Positions 55,923 to 64,000 of a stretch of 64,000 bases of DNA are shown here, one piece after another. Source of the DNA: Areca catechu (Eukaryota > Streptophyta > Magnoliopsida > Arecales > Arecaceae); assembly GCA_021397845.1 (NCBI GenBank), contig CM038046.1:66544021-66608020 (forward strand), given 5' to 3'. The position numbers and the translations under genes are program-made. The notes beneath the pieces are model-generated. The model was not told where the DNA came from. It worked only from the letters and a program-made list of their open reading frames with translations, and did not search any database. The first letter of the stretch is position 1, and every line of letters begins with the position of its first letter.

Positions 55923-58059
55923 ATGGCTAGAATCTTAGTAGTTAGTCATACTGATAATCCCAAAGAATCGACTTCTCAGAAATAGAAAAAATAATCCGAA
56001 TCAGTAAAAATAGGTTATGTTAGGTCCTTCTTAATAGAACACCGAATTTTAGCATTGAAGCAGTATTATAACATTTCAGACGATTATGCTGTAGTCCTTC
56101 CGAATTCTGAAGAGAAAATAGATCGGCCTCCACCTGGTAGCCTGACAATTTATGAAGAACATTTAAGAGCCAGTCTTAGATTTTTGATTCATCCCTTTTT
56201 CCTTATGATCTTTAGACTATATTGAGTATTACTAGCCCAATTAACTTCCAATAGTATCCGAATAATCTGCGCTTTCTTGATTTTTTGCAAGGATGCAGAT
56301 ATAATCCCCAAAACTTTTCTTTTCACCACCTTATTCGTACTGAAACAAGATTTTCATGGTCATGGGTGGTGGGTAATCAATCCATGCCATGGTTAGAAAT
56401 TTATTTTGGGGCTTCTGTCAGCCATTAATGGTTGGAAGCCTTGCTTCTTCTACATCGTCTCTAAAATTCCTTGGGATTTCACCATTAGCAATAGGGAATC
56501 CCAGTTAACTCTCAATGATGGCAAGAAGATTCTGACAGCCGACCAAGAAGATTATGAGAAGCCCATAGGGATGGAGACTCCCCCGATAAATGAATTTCTT
56601 AATGAAAGAGGACTTTTTTTGGCTGAAATCAGCCCTAATACCTCTTTAGGTATTTTTATTACTGATGTTATCTCTTCATTTCTTTACTGGTAATCAATCA
56701 TGTTACTTAACTTTTTAATCATTGTAGATACATCAGTCATGGTGAACGTTCAGAAACCTCGAAAATTGTCGAAGAAAAAAAGAGCAGAAGCCATCCCCTC
56801 CGACCAAGAAGAAGGAAGAATTAAGAGATCGAAGAAGATAAAACCAACAACTTCAACAGCTTCAGCAGTCTTAGCAGATCCTATTTCTCCGATACAAATA
56901 GCAAGTGTATCGAAAAATGATGAAGTACCATTATCGACATCTCTTCAACCTCCAGTACAAGAAAGATGATCAATTAAAACTTTAGAAGCTGGTCCATCAT
57001 CATTTCCTACTGATCAAACTGATAAGGGGAAGTCTCCGATGATGGAAAAGGAAGAAGAAAGAGTACTAGCTATAGATGTTACAGCTGATTTTCATATATA
57101 TGCTGACGATTCGGGTCTAAATGATCCAATGCTGGCTCGTCGCCTCTTAAGGTCAATCATTATTCCAAGAGACTGAGAAATTACCAAGTCCTAGCAAATT
57201 GATGATACTATTTTATTGCTTCATCCAGCACCGTTGAAGGTATGGAATCAATTTGCACTTTAGATAATTAAAGAGTCAATCATTTTTCTTTTTTTAATAT
57301 GTCTGACCAATTTGATATACAAATGTATAGGTTATCCATGGGATCAACATCATGGATGAAAGTCTGAAAAACTTCGATCAGTTCTGTCAAACTATGTGCA
57401 ACGAGGTAAACGTTGCAAGGGCGAAAAAAAAGATTGCTGAGGAACTAAAGAATGCTATGAAAAGGAAATTAGAAGAAACAGCAACCAAAACATCAGCTCT
57501 AGAAGTAGAGCTCATAGAGGCATGATAAAAAATGAACATCATGGAATCAAAGCTGAAAAAGAAGAAAAAGAAAATCCGATCGATGTCCGTTAATTTAGAG
57601 AAAGTCGAAAGAAAAATTTGAACGGCAGAAAAAAAAGTTTTAGCAACTGAAGAAAAAGCTTTAACGGCAATAAAGAAAGCAGAACAAGCTGTTGAAGAGG
57701 CCGTTAATGAAGCTGTAAAGAAATATGTTCAGTCAGAAGCTTTTGAGGATAAACTTCATGAAGAGAGGGTTGAGAGCTACGACCTAGGTCGCACCGACTG
57801 TTTAAAAAAAGTAAAGAAATTTTACCCTGATCTAGATACTTCAAAGATAGAGGAAGATTCTGATGAAGAGGATTTTGAAGAAGAAGATCAGGTTGGAGAA
57901 CAAGTTGAAGACCAAGCCGAAGAACCGGTCGGTGATCAAACCAAAGAACCAACATTAGGCTCCCAAATTCAAGAAGAAACGAAAATAGTTCCTACTATAA
58001 GTCAAGTTGAAACAGAAAAAAATGTAATTGAAAAGAATATAAATGATCAATCTGTATGA
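55923..58059 (+). pseudogene. Tat3 first antisense gene (3 exons, PF04195-like plus coiled coil)
   Basis: Exons 55923-56649, 56728-57239 and 57331-58059 with GT/AG introns; lengths 727, 512 and 729 reproduce the phases 1 and 0 of the Tat2 gene. Exon 1: VVLPNSEEKIDRPPPGSLTI, LRASLRFLIHPFFLMIFRLY, LAQLTSNSIRIICAFLIF, DFHGHGWWVINP, AINGWKPCFFY, NDGKKILTADQEDYEKP. Exon 2: basic KKKRAEAIPS and RIKRSKKIKP. Exon 3: coiled coil with Lys/Glu repeats, then EDKLHEERVESYDLGRTDCL, KKFYPDLDTSKIEED and an acidic tail. Several in-frame stops (for example after TSQK, after FRLY, after NPCHG, after PVQER). Sequence is much more AT-rich than the Tat2 copy. Confidence 0.75.
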
Positions 58060-59020
58060 ATGATGTAGGAACTTATTTTGTCTTTAATATGAAATGAAAA
58101 GTTCTTTCCTTTAACAATGTCTATCATATTTTGAGTAAGGTAAATGCCTTTTCCTCTTTTTCTTTTTTTCTCTTTTTTTTAAGAAAGAAGATACGATAGA
58201 TTATCTCAATAAAAATCAAAGAGTTCCAACTTTTATAAATGAAAAATTTTCTAAGTATGAAATCATTGGATCATACAAGGAAATTTCTGAGAAAGATCTA
58301 TTTAATCATGAAATTATACGAATCAGATTATAAACACTAATTATTATTCAAAAAAATTTAGTCAAATCAATTCTGAACAAGTTCAATGAATAGGAATCTT
58401 TAACGGGATAAGTCGATCGGAAAGCATAATCTCTAACTTCTCCTGAGAAAGTAGTTAGCACTTATTGAACATTTAGAATAATTAATCTCTAAATAAATCA
58501 AATCCTTAACTTACTCATAGATAGTATAATATTTCAATCAGATTTACCAAACATCTTTTCCTTTCTTCTTATATTTTAAGAAGAAGAATCATTCATGAGA
58601 GATTTTTCTAGATGAAGTTTAATAAGTCATCATATCAACTTTACCAAATGCCATCTTCTTATTGGAAGAGCAGTCGTTCGGCAGGTCGTATAACTGCATT
58701 TGTCAATATTTCAGAGACCATATAAGATTTGAATTCAAATTCAAATCAAATACCATTATAGATATTTTTATAACAGACTTTCTGAAAATTAGGAATGGCA
58801 CACGGATTCCCACCAAATCAGGATCTCAAACATGTCAAGATCTCAAGATATCTCAGAATTTGGATCATAAATCATGATCATTGACGCTCTTTTTATAAAG
58901 AGGTTTCAAGCCCGGGTCTTTGAGCCACTTTTGTCTCAAGTATTTTGATTTTCTTTTCTCCTTCGAAACTCTTTGTTTCAAGAAATACTTCCAAGAAGAA
59001 ATCTTCATCATATTTGAGAA
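58060..59020. other. Tat3 spacer between the antisense genes
   Basis: AT-rich; no gene. A TATA box tataaag at 58894-58900 lies about 120 bp before the ATG of the second gene. Confidence 0.5.
58894..58900 (+). promoter_or_regulatory. TATA box for Tat3 second antisense gene
   Basis: tataaag within ctctttttataaagagg, itself inside a short inverted repeat, upstream of the ATG at 59021. Confidence 0.45.
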
Positions 59021-60179
59021 ATGGAATCAGATGGCAAGAAACTTCCTCAAACACTCAAGAGGAAGGCCAAAACTGTACGATTCAAAGAAGAAATATCTTG
59101 CGTAAGAAGAAGACGCTTGTCAAGAAGTACTTCCAATAAGCTAGAATTTCTCGAATATGTTGCATCTTCATCCGAGGAAGAGGAACAAGAGCCTTTCATT
59201 CCTCTTTCAAAAGTACCAGAGTGTGATCCATCTGCTAAGCATACTTCAACAGAAAAATGTAAAGCTCCTATGGAATAGTTATTCGATCCAAATGAAGATA
59301 AAGACGTTCAAGTGCTCGTCACTGATACGAGCATTAACAATTTAAAGCTGGCAAAAACCATACTACAATCCACCATTTTTCGAAAAGATTTGGAGACAAC
59401 AATCAAACATGGAGTAAAAGAGATTCTATCCTCCATTTATCTAGGAATAATGAAGGTAGGTACCGTCTCTTTCGTTTCAAAACAACTTATTCTTGTTCTA
59501 ATGTCATCCTGAATCTTTTGTTCAGTTTATCAGTGACATTTCCATGATTAAAGAAAGTTGGTGCCAAATAACTAACCTTCAAGCAGATCTTTAGAAGCAG
59601 TTAGCTTTGGCCAAGGAAGAAAAGGACAAAGCTGATGCTAATCGGATAGCCTTAGAGTCAAGAGTTATCCGGTCGACTGCAACGATCTTGTCATTGAAGA
59701 ATCAATTAAAAATAATGGAAAAACATGCTATGCATCTTTTGGCAAATGCAGAAAAAAGAAGGAAAATACTTCGGCAGGCTGATACAGCCATAGAAGAAAA
59801 AACTTATGCATATGAGAAAGTACTGGGCCAAAAATCCAAAATGGAAGAAAGAATAACATTTTTTGAAAAGAAGTTGGAACAAATCGAATAAGAAAATGCT
59901 TCACTGACCCAAGGGAGGCTTCTTGTAATTGAAGAATTTAAAAAATCTGAAGCATTTAACGATAAAATGAACCAAATAGGAGCCAAGGGCTATGAATTCG
60001 GCTTATCAACAAGGTCAAAAAACTATATCCTAACCTTGACATTTCATCTATTTCCATTAATGATCTTGCAGAAGAAGAAGAAGAAAAACCAACTGATAAT
60101 CCTGTAATCTCCCCTGTTAAAGAAACATCAGAACAAGAAAAGACTTCATGTGATCAAACCAATGATGAGAAATTTGAAT
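59021..60179 (+). pseudogene. Tat3 second antisense gene (coiled-coil protein, 2 exons)
   Basis: Proposed exons 59021-59455 and 59526-60179 with GT/AG borders. N-terminus MESDGKKLPQTLKRKAKTVR, a Ser/Glu stretch (YVASSSEEEEQEPF), and after a TAG at 59276 LQSTIFRKDLETTIKHGVKE. Exon 2 is a coiled coil (KLEQIE, LKNQLKIMEKHAMHLLANAE) and ends with a module SEAFNDKMNQIGAKGYEFGL, then a frameshift and a YPNLDISSI-like end before an acidic tail. The module resembles KFYPDLDTSKI of the first gene. Corresponds in place to the Tat2 gene at 49266-49778, which shows no intron. Confidence 0.62.
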
Positions 60180-60379
60180 AGCACTTGTAATTATAAATTT
60201 TTAGCAACTTCTTATGAATCAATGTTCGATGTTGTCTATTTTGCTTCTATTTTTTTCTCATTGTTATATAATCAACATATCAAGCTAACTATAATGATCA
60301 GTTCAATATATCGAACCAGCATTCCAATATCTTTGATATTTTAATATAATGATATTAATGGAGTGGCAATTGAAGCCAA

Positions 60380-60815
60380 CTCTCATTACTTGTGTCATGG
60401 TCAACTTTTCAGGTCAACCTTCCAATCAATCAGTTATTCCGATGTTAACATACCGATAAGTTAGTGGGTCAGACCAACTCGATTTGTCGGATTATGTTAG
60501 CTTATCAGGCCAACCTTTTGATTGATCAATTATTCTGATCATAAAATATCGATGAATTAGTGGGTCAAACCAACTCGATTTATCGGATTATTTTTAGCTT
60601 ATTTGGCCAACCTTTTGATATATCAGTTATTCTGATCATAAAATATCGATGAGTTAGTGGGTCAGACCAACTCAATTTATCGAATTATGGTCAGCTTATC
60701 AGGCCAACTTTTTGATTGATCAGTTATTCTGATCATAAAATACCGATGAGTTAGTGGATCAAACCAACTCGATTTGTCGGATTATGTTCAGCTTATCAGG
60801 CCAACTTTTCTTTTC
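60380..60815 (-). repeat. Tandem repeat, about 105-bp unit, about 4 copies
   Basis: Units contain 'gtgggtcagaccaactcgat', 'agcttatcaggccaacctt' and 'gatcataaaatatcgatga'. It lies between Tat3 pol end and the antisense genes, matching the Tat1 and left-edge arrays in position but not in sequence. Confidence 0.9.
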
Positions 60816-60892
60816 TCTCTTTCTTTTAGAGAATATTTTAACTTCATATTTTTCCTTCATATGAAAGGAACAAAAGAGAAAAAATCTCTTTA

Positions 60893-61567
60893 TTGATAGT
60901 ATTTACGAAGATTTTCTATATTCTATGGTCTAGCCATTGGATAACCATACAGACTTTCAAGTTGATAGGTCACTGGTCGCACAACTTCAGGGATACGATA
61001 AGGGCCCTCATAATTTGGAGTAAGTTTGCCCTATTCAGTTGGTCAGGATATTATTTTCGGTGCAGAACAAGGTCGCCAATTTGAAAGATTTGAGCCTTGA
61101 CTCTTGAATTATAATATCGCGACACTCTTTGTTGATACGCTGCCATTTTTAATTATATATGCTTGCAATCTAGAATTTTCAAGCAGATCTAGGTCAATTC
61201 TCCTTTGGTCAGCATTATTTGATGCTTCAAAATAGTTCGTTCTTCTAGAGCGAAGAATAATTTCTATAGGTAACATAGCTTCACAACCATAAGCAAGGTT
61301 GTACGGAGATTCTCCCATTGTATATCGAGGAGTCATTCGGTAAGCCCATAAAATAGAATAAAGTTCATCAGTCCAAGATTCTTTGACTTCATTCAATCGG
61401 GTCTTCAATCTATGAAGAATTATCTGATTAATTATCTCAGCTTCCCCATTAGCTTGCAGATGTCCAACGGATGTCAGTTTGTGAAGAATGTTATATTGAT
61501 CACAGAAATCTCTAAATTTTTGATTATCAAACTGCCTTACCATTATGATAGCGAACTCGAAACCCAT
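60893..61567 (-). pseudogene. Tat3 integrase, C-terminal half
   Basis: Minus strand: a broken HNGK-QFD catalytic region, then DNQKFRDFCDQYNILHKLTS, GEAEIINQIILHRLKTRLNE, LYSILWAYRMTPRYTMGESP, LAYGCEAMLPIEIILRSR (61567-61109). After a frame change come YYNSRVKAQIFQIGDLVLHR, NYEGPYRIPEVVRPVTYQLE and NIENLRKYYQ with a stop at about 60893. Truncated at its N-terminal side at about 61567. Confidence 0.85.
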
Positions 61568-62005
61568 CCGGGTTTTCTTTTTCTTTTTTTATATTTTTAT
61601 ATTTTTTAGTTTAAAAATACTTATCCCAATTATTCCTCTTATTCCCATTATCCTTACCTTATCCCGATGTTATTGCCAACTTATTCCAGATCTATTCCTA
61701 TCTTCTTCAACCTCCAGGAAATCATAGAGAGTTAATTTTTTCGATTTTTTTTGCCCCAACGATCCCCGATCCGCCATGCCCGACCCCCGGCCACCCCCGC
61801 CGGACCGCCGCCGACGCTCGCTGGCCCCCGCCCTCGCCGGAGAAGCCATCACCACCGCCCACGCCCGTAGGAAGACGAACGGACACGGGAGGCGCCCGTC
61901 CGCCCACCTGAGGCCGTGCCGCCCTGCGCCGCCGACGGCGTGCTGCCCATCACCGTTCTCATCGCCCACCGGCCCCCGCCCGACCGCCGGTGTGGTCTGC
62001 CGCAG
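61553..62005 (+). repeat. Fragment of an LTR related to the non-autonomous element at 15.4-19.0 kb
   Basis: Plus strand follows the minus-strand reading of that LTR: 'acccatccgggtttt', A/T-rich arm, repeated 'ttcccattatcc / ttattcca' block, 'attcctatcttcttcaacct', then a poly-T and 'gatccgccatgcccgacccc' and the GC-rich core. It stops inside the GC-rich core at about 62000. Diverged, so a related family rather than the same copy. Both ends are abrupt junctions (integrase on the left, copia gag on the right). Confidence 0.7.
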
Positions 62006-62550
62006 CCAAGACTTAGAATCTTCTGTACAAGATCTGCATTAGAATATACCTTGCCAAGACTTTTTAAGCCATTAATAATATCAGTGAAACGTGAAAACAT
62101 GGTAGAGATTGTTTCACTAGGTTCCATCTTGAATAATTCATAACTATGCACAAGAAGATTAATTTTAGAAGACTTTACTTGAGAAGTTCCTTTATGGGTC
62201 ACTTCGAGTTTATCCCAAATTTCCTTTGCAAAAGAGCAAATGGAAATTCGATTAAACTCATTACTATCCAAAGCGCAATATAACAGATTCATTGCTTTGG
62301 CATTTAACTCACCCATTTTCATGTCATGTTCATCCCAATACTCTTCAAGTTTTGGAACATCCACCCCATCAATTTTAATCATGGGGATATAAAGACCATT
62401 TAGAATGACCTTCCACAACTGAAAATCAATTGCTTGAACATAAATTTTCATTCTAGCTTTCCAGTATGCATAATTTATGCTAGTGAAGAGTGGAGGTCTA
62501 TTAGTTGATTGGCCTTCCACCAAAGATGTACTCATTGGATGAGCCATCAA
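62005..62550 (-). pseudogene. Copia gag, N-terminal part
   Basis: Minus strand from ATG at 62550: STNRPPLFTSINYAYWKARM, LEEYWDEHDMKMGELNAKAM, FNRISICSFAKEIWDKLEVT, HKGTSQVKSSKINLLVHSYE, ending DLVQKILSL. This is the usual DUF4219/UBN2-type copia gag. At about 62005 the frame runs into the GC-rich LTR fragment and stays open to 61849, giving a chimeric 233-codon frame. No knuckle or pol follows, so the element is truncated. Confidence 0.82.
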
Positions 62551-62577
62551 TCTTTACTCTAATGTATTCAGAGACAC

Positions 62578-62592
62578 TACTCTGATACTAGT
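62578..62592 (-). promoter_or_regulatory. Copia primer binding site
   Basis: Minus strand ACTAGTATCAGAGTAG directly after an LTR end ggataaca; it corresponds to the TGGTATCAGAGC initiator-Met site with two or three changes. Confidence 0.6.
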
Positions 62593-62869
62593 TGTTATCC
62601 AGGTGGCTACCTAAGAGGGGGTTGAATTGGAAATTTTAAAAATTATATAGAATATTATGCAATTAAAAATTCCTTAAAAGGTGTTAGGTGATGTGGCAGG
62701 ATAATAAATTATAGAAGCTAAACAGAATTAAATAAGCACAACACAAACACACAAAATTTATAGTGGTTCGGTGCAATCCAGCTCCTACGTCTACTTCCCA
62801 AGATACTACTTGGGATTTCCACTACATTCACTCCCGAATATAGTAGGATTGTTTTACAGGATCACAATC

Positions 62870-63085
62870 CAAAATCTCTACACTTTGGTTTTAACGGGAT
62901 CACCAAAGAAAACCCAACACCCTTTAGTTTTGAACAGGCTCACCAAAGAAACCCAACTTGGTTTTCATAGGATTATCAAGAACCTAACTTGGTTTTACCA
63001 AGATCACCAAGAACCCAACACTTGGTTTTTATCAAAGGCTCACCAAGAACCTATTTGGTTTTTCAACCGAGCTCACCAATAACCC
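62870..63085 (-). repeat. Tandem repeat in copia LTR, unit about 35-38 bp, 5-6 copies
   Basis: Units of the type 'cttggttttaacgggatcac' with 'caaagaaacccaa', head to tail, with some length variation. Confidence 0.8.
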
Positions 63086-63519
63086 AACAATTCAATAAAA
63101 TGAATTGAAATAAATGCAACAAAAATGACAAACTCAATTTGTCAGATAGTTGCTGGTGCAGCTTGATAGATGTCCACTTGAATGTACTTGAATGAGCTTT
63201 AATTGCTTCAGTGGCTTTTTCCCAAATTACTTCAAGCTTCAGATCAAAGTTGGTGAAGACTTGAAGGCTTGCTTAAATGCCCTTGTTCTCTTTTTCTTGT
63301 TGGTAGGTACGATATTCAATGAAGCTCTCAAATCTTTGAAGAACTCTCTAATAATTGCTCCAAGGAAGTTCAAATCCTTCAAATATAAGGTCTTCCATCA
63401 CTCCAAGGCAATTCTAGCTGTTGTAGATTGTTAGGAAGTGATTTGTAACCGTTGGAGCACTTTTTGGCATTCAAAAAGAAATTATGGAACTAGTCATTGG
63501 ATACCTGAAAGCGATACTC

Positions 63520-63970
63520 GAGTCTACTTGGATTCCTTCGAGTCGGCTCGGGTCATTCCAGTCGATAGGTTGAGTCACCAAATATTTAGTGTAGTCGGCT
63601 CTTTGTCTCAGGGTGCAAACTCACTCTAGACGAGTCGGCTCTTGATAGCTCAGGTCGGCTCAAACTTTTGTCTTTGAAAAACTTGAACTCGAGGAGTCGA
63701 CTCTTTTGATCTTTGGTCGGCTCTTCTTCTCAGGTTCTGAAATCGTCACTCTAGAAGAGTTGGCTCGATGCAGTTCGGGTCAGCTCTCTTTCTCAGGTCT
63801 TCAAGATTAGGTCTGGCAGAGTTGGCTCTTTCTGGTTCGGGTCAGTGTGCCTGGCTGTTCTCAGAAATCTTCAAAAACTGGACTCTGGAAGAGTCAACTC
63901 AGACATATTCTAGTTGACTCAGATTCACTGGTGTCAGCTCGGTTACCTTCGAGTCAGCTTGGATTGCTGC
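63520..63970. repeat. Dispersed 'gagtcggctc' motif cluster
   Basis: About a dozen imperfect copies of gagtcggctc / gggtcggctc at irregular spacing (roughly 20-50 bp). Too irregular for a simple tandem array. Probably part of the copia LTR. Confidence 0.6.
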
Positions 63971-64000
63971 ATACCAAAATCCTTGCTGCATACCATGAAG

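Larger units (their letters stand above)
54640..61567 (-). mobile_element. Tat3: Tat-lineage retrotransposon, minus strand, 5' part missing
   Basis: From left: 3' LTR (to 55427), leader, two antisense genes on the plus strand, a tandem-repeat block, and the end of pol on the minus strand (to 61567). Everything upstream in the element's sense (5' LTR, gag, PR, RT, RNase H, half of integrase) is absent. The break at about 61553-61567 is directly joined to another LTR fragment. Confidence 0.8.
62593..64000 (-). repeat. Copia 5' LTR, continuing past the window
   Basis: Begins (plus strand) tgttatccaggtggctacct and 'agagggggttgaattgg', a signature of long copia LTRs in many plants (Sire/Maximus-like, from memory). 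No TG end is visible by 64000, so the LTR or its flank runs off the window. Confidence 0.6.

Overview
This is plant nuclear DNA, almost certainly repeat-rich heterochromatin or gene-poor euchromatin. Evidence is the dense nesting of plant LTR retrotransposons (Ty3/gypsy Tat and chromovirus lineages, Ty1/copia), a CACTA-like terminus, LINE remnants, intron-containing genes, and one recognisable host gene fragment. A monocot with a mid-size to large genome (for example a palm) would fit, but the species is not determined here. Nothing looks prokaryotic, viral or organellar.

Layout. 1-1460: tail of a plus-strand Tat integrase remnant followed by its tandem-repeat 3' region. 1464-26345: a nested stack. 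A truncated CACTA-like element (1464-1529 and 25625-26345) is split by Tat1 (minus strand, 1535-25624, duplication aatac). Tat1's right LTR is split by a chromovirus (minus strand, 12398-25314, duplication gtgcc). The chromovirus integrase is split by a 3.6-kb non-autonomous LTR element (15405-18991, duplication atttt) that is nearly all LTR, with 83 bp between its two LTRs. 26346-27873: a degenerate LTR-like segment and purine-rich sequence. 27879-34354: a complete copia element (duplication ggaag) with one uninterrupted 1327-codon gag-pol frame, the only element here that looks intact. 34696-41510: three 3' exons of a host serine hydrolase (FSH/OVCA2-like) gene. Its long intron holds a copia remnant and a Tat fragment flanked by LTRs in opposite orientation. 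42040-54640: LINE remnants interrupted by Tat2 (plus strand, 42373-54023, duplication aatcc). 54640-61567: Tat3 (minus strand), truncated inside integrase. 61553-62005: a piece of LTR related to the non-autonomous element. 62005-64000: 5' part of a minus-strand copia element (gag start, primer site, LTR running off the window).

The most notable system is a gene carried antisense to gag-pol in the Tat elements. Four copies (Tat1, the 37.8-39.6 kb fragment, Tat2, Tat3) have a first exon with the domain Pfam calls 'putative gypsy type transposon' (PF04195, assigned from memory), followed by a basic/low-complexity exon and a coiled-coil exon. Intron positions and phases (1, then 0) can be read off in three of the copies. 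Tat2 and Tat3 also carry a second, shorter antisense coiled-coil gene whose C-terminal module resembles the end of the first; three of these antisense genes have TATA boxes upstream. Most elements are decayed, and many Tat2 pol stops look like C-to-T changes. All calls were made by eye without database searches.
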